A stretch of DNA of 6,062 bases, taken from a bacterium (GTDB lineage Bacteria > UBA9089). Each line of letters begins with the position of its first letter. Positions within the stretch are counted from its first letter, which is position 1. Under the pieces are notes generated by a model. That model saw nothing but the letters and a program-made list of their open reading frames with translations, did not search any database and was not told where the DNA came from. Both the position numbers and the translations under genes were made by a program. Below are positions 1 through 5,841 of this stretch, in pieces. The DNA is taken from assembly GCA_003485015.1 (NCBI GenBank), contig DNCN01000067.1, positions 1 to 6,062 of the forward strand, written 5' to 3'.

Positions 1-454
1 TTTTCTTCTCCTTACTGATTCGGTCGATGAATAAGATACCGTCTAGATGATCAATCTCATGCAGGAAAGCTCGGGCAAGAAGTCCTTCCCCCTCCATCTG
101 AACTTCCTGGCCCTTAAAGCTAAGCCCTTTAACCCTTACCTTCTTTGAGCGAGAGACCTCTGCAGAGATTCCAGGAAGGGAGAGACAACCCTCTATAGCT
201 ATCTCTTCCCCTTCTTGATTAATTATTTCAGGATTGATGAGGATGATAAGGCTATTTCGTTCTTCGCTAGTATCAACCACAATAACCCTTTTGGCCATCC
301 CCACCTGAGGCGCTGCTAACCCTACACCCTTATGGAGATACATGATCTCTATCATCTTAGAGACCAACTCAGTTATAGTATCTATCTTCTTAACAGGTAG
401 GCATTTCCTCCTCAATATCGGATCCCCATAGAGCCGAATATCTAAGGTGTTCAT
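1..454 (-). CDS. def: Peptide deformylase, 3' end beyond window
   Basis: Removes the formyl group from the N-terminal formyl-methionine of nascent proteins; a cytoplasmic metalloenzyme acting at the ribosome exit. Reading the minus strand from ATG at 454-452 gives 151 residues without a stop before the window edge. All three family motifs are present in order: GVGLAAPQ (43-50), EGCLSLPG (88-95) and HEIDH (132-136). The expected catalytic and metal-binding residues are Gln50, Cys90, His132, Glu133 and His136. Only a short C-terminal tail is missing, since the family is usually about 150-190 residues. An in-frame stop lies a few codons upstream, so ATG 454 is the natural start. No well-spaced Shine-Dalgarno precedes it: GGAAGAGA lies 16 bases away inside the upstream gene. 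The start is 7 bases after that gene's TAG, so reinitiation by terminating ribosomes is likely. It is the fourth gene of the panD operon. Identification is certain; the partial state is due to the window edge, not decay. Confidence 0.96.
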   Translation of the reverse strand, partial: MNTLDIRLYGDPILRRKCLPVKKIDTITELVSKMIEIMYLHKGVGLAAPQVGMAKRVIVVDTSEERNSLIILINPEIINQEGEEIAIEGCLSLPGISAEVSRSKKVRVKGLSFKGQEVQMEGEGLLARAFLHEIDHLDGILFIDRISKEKK

Positions 455-461
455 TTTCTGT

Positions 462-1472
462 CTATCTGGCTCTCTTCCAATCTATTAAAAAGGTCTCTTC
501 TAATCTTGAAATGGAGTCCTTGTCAGTAAGGAGGATTCCTATCTCTCGGTTTAGATCAAGGCTCTGACTTGAGAGATTCTGAGACCCAATAAAACAGACC
601 TGGCCATCAACATCGATAAATTTGGTATGGAGATGTGGCCGGTACATAAATCTTACCTCTGCTCCAGACTCTTTTAAATATTCTCTGACCCCAAGGTTTC
701 TCTCTATCCTTGTGGGGTTAGCGAGGAGTATCTTCAGCTCAATCCCCCTTTTAGCTGCCTCAAGTAAGGCTTCCTTTATCTTCTCATCCTCAAGGATAAG
801 CTGCTGGAGCCAGATCCTATTTTTGGCTTTAGTGATGAGCATTAGAGTTTTTCTCCGGGAGTTTTCAGGGCTAACCACTAAATTCGGTTCCCTGGGTTCA
901 TACATTTGCCTTCTCCAATCGGCCTCAAAGATCCGTCTTATCTCAGCCACTATCTTTGGATCTTCTACGATTACCCCATGTTCACGGTTTTTCTTAAAAG
1001 CCGATTTGCAGAGATTGAGACTCATAATTAGGGCCTTATTTCCATCGACAATCATAGTCTTGGCATGAGTAAGAGCAAATTCTGGATTGGCCCATTTGAC
1101 ATGAGCCCCAGCTGACTCTAAAACCCTTTTTGTTTGGTAATTGACTGGGCTATCTCCATAGGGTTTACGCTCAAGTATGGTCCGGACCCTAACCCCTCGG
1201 CGACAAGCTTCGGTCAATTCCTCTATGACGATACCATCTGAGAAGAGGTAGCACATGAGCTCGATCGACTCTTTAGCCGATCTTATGGCCTCGATGACCG
1301 GAGTTCTTCCCTCGGTAGGTTCAATGAAGACCTTAACCGGATAAAGGGAGGTAAGGGGAAGTTCCTTAAGGTGGCTATCTCTTCCCTCGATGACTCTAAA
1401 GAGGAGGGAGGATCCTAAGCCAACAATAAGAGCCAAAATCAGGAGTTTCCAAAAAGAGGCATCTTTTTTCAC
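462..1472 (-). CDS. Membrane-anchored phospholipase D-like protein, two HKD motifs
   Basis: Member of the phospholipase D superfamily, which cleaves or transfers phosphodiester bonds via a phospho-histidine intermediate. The superfamily includes cardiolipin synthases, Nuc-type nucleases and lipases, and the actual substrate cannot be read from the sequence. The 336-residue protein has Lys2-Lys3 then a hydrophobic stretch at about 8-25, which fits an uncleaved signal anchor or signal peptide, so the catalytic part probably faces outward. HKD motif 1 is His136-Lys138-Asp143 followed by Ser151 and Asn153; the usual Gly before that Ser is Met150. HKD motif 2 is His282-Lys284-Asp289 followed by Gly296-Ser297 and Asn299, with Glu310 downstream. 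Both halves are therefore present in one chain, unlike single-HKD Nuc, which dimerises. It is shorter than a typical cardiolipin synthase (about 480) and has only one membrane segment. The start is GTG at 1472-1470, with AGAGGA nine bases upstream, only 3 bases after the preceding stop. A nuclease or lipid hydrolase is possible; family assignment is firm, substrate is not. Confidence 0.9.
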   Translation of the reverse strand: MKKDASFWKLLILALIVGLGSSLLFRVIEGRDSHLKELPLTSLYPVKVFIEPTEGRTPVIEAIRSAKESIELMCYLFSDGIVIEELTEACRRGVRVRTILERKPYGDSPVNYQTKRVLESAGAHVKWANPEFALTHAKTMIVDGNKALIMSLNLCKSAFKKNREHGVIVEDPKIVAEIRRIFEADWRRQMYEPREPNLVVSPENSRRKTLMLITKAKNRIWLQQLILEDEKIKEALLEAAKRGIELKILLANPTRIERNLGVREYLKESGAEVRFMYRPHLHTKFIDVDGQVCFIGSQNLSSQSLDLNREIGILLTDKDSISRLEETFLIDWKRAR

Positions 1473-1475
1473 TTC

Positions 1476-2183
1476 TTACTTTCCTCTTGCTTTTGACTCC
1501 TCGACATAATCCCGGATCCCTTTTGCCATCTCTTCTATCTCTTTAAAGGTATATGGGGTAACTCGACTATAAGCCGGATCGATGGTCTCAGTGGCCTGAA
1601 AATTCTGAAGGATGAACCTCTTGGCACCCCTGATTGATTGGGCAATCTCTTCTATGTCTTTACTGGTGTGAAGGGTAGGAACAACAGTCGTTCTAAATTC
1701 ATAGTCTATAGGACTAGTCATAAGGATCTTGATGCTCTCCCTCACTCCCTCAAACAGCCCTCTACTCTTAACCCCGATGGAGCTTGAGTAGCTTTCAAAG
1801 TTTAGGGGAGCCTTGATGTCCATAGCGATGTAGTCGACTACTCCTACCTCAATGAGTCTTCTAAGGACCTTTGGACAGCTACCATTAGTATCAAGTTTGA
1901 CCGAAAGCCCCATCTCTTTAAAATGTCTAAAGAACCCTTCGATATCTTCGCAAAGACAGGGCTCCCCACCAGTGAGGCATATCCCTTCAATAAAATCCTT
2001 ATGGGTTCTTAGGTAGCTGTCTATATCTTCCTGGGGGATTGGCTCATATCTTTCGGGATTGAGGACTAATCCTCGATTCTGGCAGTAGGGGCATCGAAAG
2101 TTACACCCACCGACGAAGAGGACAGAGGATACTTTGCCTTCAAAGTCTAAAAGTGAGGTCTCGAGGAACCCCCTGATTATCAT
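1476..2183 (-). CDS. Radical SAM glycyl-radical-enzyme activating protein (NrdG/PflA type)
   Basis: Radical SAM enzyme that most likely installs a glycyl radical on a partner enzyme, best matching the group annotated as anaerobic ribonucleoside-triphosphate reductase activating protein. In its 235 residues the 4Fe-4S motif CxxxCxxC is Cys27, Cys31 and Cys34, followed by a TGGEP SAM-binding motif (71-75), a KLDTNG strand (96-101), MDIKAP (121-126) and RTTVVP (164-169), all typical of this group. It is clearly longer than E. coli NrdG (154) and near PflA (246). Two extra cysteines, 76 and 78, directly follow GGEP. ATG 2183-2181 has AAGGA seven bases upstream and begins 2 bases after the panD stop. 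No glycyl radical enzyme (NrdD or PFL-like) lies in the window, so the partner must be encoded elsewhere. This makes the exact role an inference. The radical SAM class and activase-like fold are secure; specificity for ribonucleotide reductase is only probable. Confidence 0.86.
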   Translation of the reverse strand: MIIRGFLETSLLDFEGKVSSVLFVGGCNFRCPYCQNRGLVLNPERYEPIPQEDIDSYLRTHKDFIEGICLTGGEPCLCEDIEGFFRHFKEMGLSVKLDTNGSCPKVLRRLIEVGVVDYIAMDIKAPLNFESYSSSIGVKSRGLFEGVRESIKILMTSPIDYEFRTTVVPTLHTSKDIEEIAQSIRGAKRFILQNFQATETIDPAYSRVTPYTFKEIEEMAKGIRDYVEESKARGK

Positions 2184-2185
2184 TC

Positions 2186-2539
2186 TCAGGTCCTTACGAT
2201 TTGGTTCTTCTCATCCACAAACACGATCTTAGGCTTGAATCCTTTAACTTTCTCCTCTTCCACTAAGCTATAGGCAATAATGATCAGCTCATCACCTACA
2301 TGACCAAGCCTGGCGGCAGCTCCATTAAGACAGATGGTGCCTGAGCCAGGTGGTGCTTTCATCACATAGGTTTCAAACCGTTCACCATTCTGAAGATTTA
2401 ATACCTGAACCCGTTCATATTCTTCTATGTTTGCGACCTTAAGAAGCCCTCCATCTACAGAGAGACTACCTATATATTTGAGATTGACCTCTGTAACCTT
2501 GGCCTGATGGATCTTGGCCCGGCACATGATCCGCTGCAT
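2186..2539 (-). CDS. panD: Aspartate 1-decarboxylase (pyruvoyl-dependent)
   Basis: Converts L-aspartate to beta-alanine, the precursor for pantothenate and CoA, in the cytoplasm. The 117-residue product is a little shorter than the E. coli enzyme (126). The self-cleavage site is Gly24-Ser25 in the context YIGS; cleavage turns Ser25 into the catalytic pyruvoyl group of the alpha chain. Other family residues fall at the canonical positions: Lys9, His11, Arg54, Thr57 and Tyr58 (NGERFETY), and Asn72 in NGAAA (72-76), with VGD at 81-83. ATG at 2539-2537 is preceded by GGGAGG with a 5-base spacer, the strongest ribosome binding site of the operon. This is the first gene of the unit, with its own promoter about 100 bases upstream. 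The other pantothenate genes (panB, panC) are not beside it here. The protein looks complete and functional; confidence is very high. Confidence 0.97.
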   Translation of the reverse strand: MQRIMCRAKIHQAKVTEVNLKYIGSLSVDGGLLKVANIEEYERVQVLNLQNGERFETYVMKAPPGSGTICLNGAAARLGHVGDELIIIAYSLVEEEKVKGFKPKIVFVDEKNQIVRT

Positions 2540-2544
2540 ACCTT

Positions 2545-2550
2545 CCTCCC
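2545..2550 (-). promoter_or_regulatory. Shine-Dalgarno of panD
   Basis: On the minus strand GGGAGG lies 5 bases before the ATG of panD, close to the anti-Shine-Dalgarno complement. It fixes the panD start and is stronger than the sites before the three downstream genes: AAGGA at 2191-2195, AGAGGA at 1482-1487, and none well placed for def. Confidence 0.85.
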
Positions 2551-2602
2551 GCTATTTCCAGTCTTTCTTGATTGTCCTGTCTGTTTTTGGCAGAATTTTC
2601 AA

Positions 2603-2627
2603 GGATTATCTCGCCTTCGAAATATCC
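2603..2627 (-). other. Hairpin in the panD operon leader
   Basis: In the predicted roughly 100-base leader of the panD transcript this 25-base stretch can fold into a hairpin. GGAU pairs with AUCC; one bulged A follows; then AUUUCG pairs with CGAGAU, including one G-U. That gives ten pairs closed by the four-base loop AAGG. It is not followed by a U run, so it is not a classic terminator. It may stabilise the messenger 5' end or have no function. The pairing is visible in the sequence; any role is inference. Confidence 0.4.
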
Positions 2628-2637
2628 AATTTTTATT

Positions 2638-2653
2638 TGTTATCAGTATAACA
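2638..2653. promoter_or_regulatory. Perfect 16-base inverted repeat, candidate operator of the panD operon
   Basis: TGTTAT-CAGT-ATAACA is a perfect inverted repeat with 6-base arms and a 4-base centre. It covers the whole -10 hexamer of the panD promoter (2645-2650) and the expected transcription start near 2638. A dimeric regulator bound here would block polymerase, so repression of the panD operon is the simplest reading. I do not recognise the motif as the site of a particular regulator. It is not an SOS box of the CTG-N10-CAG or GAAC-N4-GTTC kind. The symmetry is observed; the regulatory role is inferred from position. Confidence 0.5.
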
Positions 2654-2673
2654 GAAAACTAAAACCAAGTCAA
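2645..2673 (-). promoter_or_regulatory. Sigma-70-type promoter of the panD operon
   Basis: Minus-strand -35 box TTGACT at 2673-2668 and -10 box TATACT at 2650-2645 are separated by exactly 17 bases, each one mismatch from consensus. Transcription would start near 2638, giving a leader of about 100 bases before panD. This is the only strong promoter seen for the four-gene unit, whose internal gaps leave no room for others outside coding sequence. Confidence 0.85.
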
Positions 2674-2716
2674 GGACTAAAGACTTTATCGCAGAAAACC
2701 CTATACCCTAATTCTA

Positions 2717-2746
2717 TTGACGCAATGGGTATGAATATGATAGATT
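2717..2746 (+). promoter_or_regulatory. Candidate promoter of uvrA
   Basis: TTGACG at 2717-2722 is a five-of-six -35 match. Eighteen bases on is TAGATT at 2741-2746, a four-of-six -10 match preceded by an extended -10 TG at 2738-2739. Transcription would start near 2753 and leave a leader of roughly 75 bases. TATGAT at 2736-2741 is a better -10 hexamer but sits only 13 bases from this -35. The site is divergent from the panD promoter, with the two -35 boxes about 45 bases apart. Moderate confidence. Confidence 0.5.
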
Positions 2747-2755
2747 ATAGGCGGA

Positions 2756-2823
2756 CCTTAACAAGGAGAATAGAATCATCTTCATTCTAATAGAAGGAGC
2801 AGGTTGCATCCTGCTTAGCTAAG
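2756..2823 (+). other. uvrA leader with clustered inverted repeats
   Basis: The stretch between the predicted uvrA start point and the ATG contains four small inverted repeats in a row. They are CCTT-aac-AAGG (2756-2766), TAGAAT-N7-ATTCTA (2771-2789), AGCAGG-TTGCAT-CCTGCT (2798-2815) and the 10-base palindrome CTTAGCTAAG (2814-2823). The last two overlap by two bases and cannot fully form together. A purine-rich AGAAGGA (2792-2798, TAGAAGGA context) lies just before the third repeat. AAGGGG (2821-2826) is only 2 bases from the ATG, too close for normal ribosome pairing. Folding of the third hairpin would bring the first purine tract to about 13 bases from the start. Repeats are observed; control of uvrA translation is speculation. 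Confidence 0.35.
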
Positions 2824-2828
2824 GGGTT

Positions 2829-5639
2829 ATGTCCGAAGAGAAGATTGTCATTAGAGGAGCCCGGGAGCACAACCTGAAGAATGTCGATCTTGAGATTCCC
2901 AGGAATAAGATGGTGGTTGTCACTGGCCTCTCCGGCTCAGGGAAATCATCTTTGGCCTTTGACACCATCTACGCTGAGGGCCAACGCCGCTATGTGGAGT
3001 CGCTCTCAGCCTATGCCCGGCAGTTTCTCGGCCAGATGGAGAAACCTGATGTCGACTACATTGGAGGTCTCTCACCAGCCATTGCCATCGAGCAGCGAAC
3101 AACCTCCAGGAACCCCCGTTCAACTGTGGGGACTATAACCGAGATATACGACTATTTCCGCCTCCTCTTTGCCCGCATTGGCCAACCCCACTGTTACGAG
3201 TGCCACCGACCCATTACCCGTCAGAGTGTTGATAGTATCCTCGATCAGATAGAAGAACTACCTGCAGGAACAAGGATTAATGTCCTAGCGCCCCTTGTTC
3301 GCGGTCGCAAGGGCGAATACCAAAAGCTATTCGACCAGATCCGCAAAGAGGGCTATATCCGGGTTCGGGTGGATGGTAAGATCTTCGAGGTGGACCAAGA
3401 GTTCCATCTTGATAAGAACAAGAAGCACTCCATTGAGGCTGTTATCGATCGATTAAAAACGGGAAAGAAGGAACGATCGAGGCTAACTGATTCCTTAGAG
3501 ACAGCCCTTAGATTAGGATCAGGGATAGTCATTATCGCCTTAGAGGAGGGAGAGAACCTTCTCTTCTCAGAACAGTTTGCCTGTATCCACTGTGGGATAA
3601 GTTTTGAGGAACTCTCTCCTCGGATGTTCTCCTTCAATTCACCCTATGGCGCCTGTCCAAGCTGCACTGGACTTGGAACCCGCATGGAGATCGATCCAGA
3701 TCGAGTTGTCCCCGACCCTTCAAAGAGTGTTTATGAGGGGGCGATTAGACCTTGGGGGGTACCACCCTCGGGGCTTCAGAGGAAGCTCGAAAGGCTTAGA
3801 GAGGAACATGATATTGACCTCTGGCGTCCTTTTGGAGAACTCAAACAAGAGCACAAGAAGATTCTTCTCTATGGCACGGGTTCCGGTTACTACCGCCGTA
3901 CCCGATATGGAAGAGAAGGGTACTTTGGAGGATTTGAAGGGGCAATTCCTACACTCCAGCGGTGGTATAAGACAACCAAATCAGAAGATATCCGGGAGTC
4001 GATCGAGGAGTATATGGCCACTATCCTCTGTTCAGAATGTAGGGGTGCCCGGCTCAGGAAGGAGAGCCTGAACGTCTTCATTCAAGGTAGATCCATCTTC
4101 GATATCTGTGAACTCTCGATAAAGGATGCCTTCACCTTCTTCAGTAACCTACAGTTAACCCAAAGAGAGGGTCTAATTGCCCACCAGATCCTCAAAGAGA
4201 TCAGAGAGAGACTCACTTTCCTTCTCAGTGTGGGGCTTGACTATTTGACCCTCAATCGCACCTCAGCCACCCTCTCTGGCGGTGAAGCCCAGCGGATTCG
4301 TCTGGCCACCCAGATCGGTTCAGGTCTAGTCGGTGTACTCTACATCCTCGATGAGCCCTCTATTGGCCTCCATCAGCGCGACAACCACCGGCTTCTTGAG
4401 TCCCTTATTCGACTTCGTGATCTCGGAAATACCCTCATTATTGTTGAACACGATGAGGCTACTATTCGTGGGGCTGATTATGTGATCGACCTTGGTCCAG
4501 GTGGGGGTGAGGCTGGTGGCTATATAGTGGCGATGGGGCCACCTCAGACGGTCATCGATAATGATAAATCCTTAACTGGTCAGTACTTAAAAGGTACACT
4601 TGAAATCCCTGTGCCTAAAACGAGGAAGCGGTTAGGAAAGAGATTCTTAGTCGTCAAAGGAGCCCGTAAGTACAATCTGAAAGATCTAGAAGTGAAGATA
4701 CCCTTGGGCCTCTTCGTCTGTATCACCGGTGTCTCTGGCTCAGGAAAGAGTACCCTGATCAACGAGACCCTCTATCCAGCCTTAAAAGGACAGCTCTTGC
4801 GCCGTTATCTTCGGACAGATGACTATGATGAGATTATCGGCTTAGAGTATATAGATAAGGTTATCAACATAGATCAATCACCCATTGGTCGGACACCGCG
4901 GTCGAATCCAGCCACCTATACTGGAACGTTCACCTATATCCGTTCACTCTTTGCCATGCTGCCCGAGGCCAAGCTTCGGGGATACAAGCCTGGACGCTTC
5001 AGTTTCAACATCAAAGGAGGTAGATGCGAAGCCTGCCAGGGCGATGGGATCATTAAGATTGAGATGCATTTTCTTCCTGATGTCTATATCCGTTGTGAAG
5101 TCTGCAAAGGTAAGCGCTATAACCGCGAGACCTTAGAGATCAAGTATCGAGGTAAGAGTATTGCCGATGTCTTGGATATGACTGTAGATGAAGCCAGATC
5201 CTTCTTTAAGGACATCCCGCCGCTGAGGAGAAAACTTGAAACTTTGATCGATGTTGGATTGGGATACATCAAGCTGGGCCAGCCGGCCACTACCCTCTCG
5301 GGTGGAGAGGCCCAACGGATAAAACTCTCCGCTGAACTCTCTAAGAGGGCTACGGGAAAGACCATCTACTTCTTAGATGAGCCAACGACTGGCCTCCACT
5401 TTGACGATATCAAGAAACTCCTTAATGTTTTAATTAGACTCACTAAGGCGGGTAATACAGTGGTCGTCATTGAGCACAATCTGGAGGTGATTAAGACAGC
5501 CGATTACATCATCGATCTTGGACCCGAAGGCGGTGATGAAGGTGGTTGGATAGTTGCTCAAGGTTCACCTGAGGAGGTCAGCCGGGTGAAGGCTTCCTAT
5601 ACAGGTCAATTCCTTATCAAAAAAGGTATTGGCCAGTAA
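2829..5639 (+). CDS. uvrA: Excinuclease ABC subunit UvrA
   Basis: DNA damage-recognition ATPase of nucleotide excision repair; a UvrA dimer loads UvrB at lesions before UvrC incises. The 936 residues match the usual 940. Module I has Walker A GLSGSGKSS (33-41, Lys39), ABC signature LSGGEAQRI (482-490), Walker B ending Asp508-Glu509 and H-loop His541. Module II has Walker A GVSGSGKST (634-642, Lys640), the same signature at 823-831, Walker B Asp850-Glu851 and His883. Zinc sites are Cys252/255/276/279 and Cys733/736/756/759; further CxxC pairs occur at 122/125 and 401/404. The UvrB-binding and insertion regions between Walker A and signature I look complete. An in-frame TAA at 2820-2822 leaves ATG 2829 as the first start. 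The Shine-Dalgarno is poorly spaced. It is transcribed alone, divergently from panD; no uvrB or uvrC is adjacent. No frameshift or lost catalytic residue is seen. Confidence 0.98.
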   Translation: MSEEKIVIRGAREHNLKNVDLEIPRNKMVVVTGLSGSGKSSLAFDTIYAEGQRRYVESLSAYARQFLGQMEKPDVDYIGGLSPAIAIEQRTTSRNPRSTVGTITEIYDYFRLLFARIGQPHCYECHRPITRQSVDSILDQIEELPAGTRINVLAPLVRGRKGEYQKLFDQIRKEGYIRVRVDGKIFEVDQEFHLDKNKKHSIEAVIDRLKTGKKERSRLTDSLETALRLGSGIVIIALEEGENLLFSEQFACIHCGISFEELSPRMFSFNSPYGACPSCTGLGTRMEIDPDRVVPDPSKSVYEGAIRPWGVPPSGLQRKLERLREEHDIDLWRPFGELKQEHKKILLYGTGSGYYRRTRYGREGYFGGFEGAIPTLQRWYKTTKSEDIRESIEEYMATILCSECRGARLRKESLNVFIQGRSIFDICELSIKDAFTFFSNLQLTQREGLIAHQILKEIRERLTFLLSVGLDYLTLNRTSATLSGGEAQRIRLATQIGSGLVGVLYILDEPSIGLHQRDNHRLLESLIRLRDLGNTLIIVEHDEATIRGADYVIDLGPGGGEAGGYIVAMGPPQTVIDNDKSLTGQYLKGTLEIPVPKTRKRLGKRFLVVKGARKYNLKDLEVKIPLGLFVCITGVSGSGKSTLINETLYPALKGQLLRRYLRTDDYDEIIGLEYIDKVINIDQSPIGRTPRSNPATYTGTFTYIRSLFAMLPEAKLRGYKPGRFSFNIKGGRCEACQGDGIIKIEMHFLPDVYIRCEVCKGKRYNRETLEIKYRGKSIADVLDMTVDEARSFFKDIPPLRRKLETLIDVGLGYIKLGQPATTLSGGEAQRIKLSAELSKRATGKTIYFLDEPTTGLHFDDIKKLLNVLIRLTKAGNTVVVIEHNLEVIKTADYIIDLGPEGGDEGGWIVAQGSPEEVSRVKASYTGQFLIKKGIGQ

Positions 5640-5645
5640 TCTTTG

Positions 5646-5694
5646 CTTTTCCCACTATAAAGATTCGGCTCATCACGGATTATAGTGGGTAAAG
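5646..5694. repeat. Long inverted repeat just after uvrA
   Basis: CCCACTATAA (5651-5660) and TTATAGTGGG (5680-5689) are perfect 10-base inverted arms around a 19-base centre. Past one T-T mismatch the arms continue with CTTT/AAAG, giving 14 pairs in 15. It begins 6 bases after the uvrA stop (5637-5639) yet has no U run on either strand, so it is not a textbook intrinsic terminator. Because a transposase tail follows, it could instead be related to an insertion-sequence end or a small repeat element. The symmetry is certain; the function is open. Confidence 0.6.
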
Positions 5695-5707
5695 GTTATT
5701 GGCAAAA

Positions 5708-5740
5708 TGAATTTGAGCAGCCAAAATCTGCTTAAATTCA
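5708..5740 (+). terminator. Candidate terminator hairpin between uvrA and the transposase gene
   Basis: TGAATTTGAGCAG and CTGCTTAAATTCA form a 13-base stem around the loop CCAAAAT. Read as plus-strand RNA every position pairs, one as G-U. Read as minus-strand RNA that position is an A-C mismatch, which favours use at the end of the uvrA transcript. The plus-strand U run TTTTT comes about 8 bases after the stem, later than usual; on the minus strand TTTT follows at once. A weak, possibly bidirectional, terminator between convergent genes is plausible. Confidence 0.45.
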
Positions 5741-5841
5741 ATGAAACTTTTTAACAAGATTATAAAATTTGATAAAATTATTGATAGACCTAAAGGCAAT
5801 AATAATAGTAAAATTAACCATGATGAAAAAAATGGGTAAAG
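5741..5841. other. AT-rich spacer without genes
   Basis: About 100 strongly AT-rich bases between the second hairpin and the transposase stop, unlike the more balanced composition of uvrA. It has no coding region worth reporting; the longest plus-strand reading from an ATG near its right end is nine codons. It probably includes the non-coding end of the insertion sequence, but I cannot place the element's terminal repeat because only one end is in the window. Confidence 0.5.

Noticed and set aside
622..1068. Plus-strand open frame of 148 codons opposite the PLD gene
   Set aside because: It is an antisense shadow of a gene with clear HKD motifs and has no recognisable protein features of its own.
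2577..2593. CTG...CAG resembling an SOS (LexA) box in the divergent region
   Set aside because: The spacing is 11 bases rather than 10, the inner bases lack the alternating AT pattern, and it lies in the panD leader about 125 bases upstream of the uvrA -35 box. No GAAC-N4-GTTC site is present either.
2572..2790. Plus-strand open reading frame of 72 codons upstream of uvrA
   Set aside because: It runs across both divergent promoters and the palindrome, shows no recognisable domain, and its composition is that of intergenic DNA. It is most likely a chance frame.
3604..4071. Plus-strand open frame of 155 codons inside uvrA in another frame
   Set aside because: uvrA is continuous and fully conserved in motif content through this stretch; the alternative frame has no domain or start signal.
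5823..5832. Minus-strand T run shortly after the transposase stop as an intrinsic terminator
   Set aside because: There are seven consecutive T residues, but no stable stem precedes them in the preceding 40 bases.
5687..5841. GGGTAAAG occurring twice (5687-5694 and 5834-5841) as an 8-base target duplication
   Set aside because: A target duplication must flank the element, but the transposase gene lies outside this pair. The match is short enough to be chance in this AT-rich stretch.
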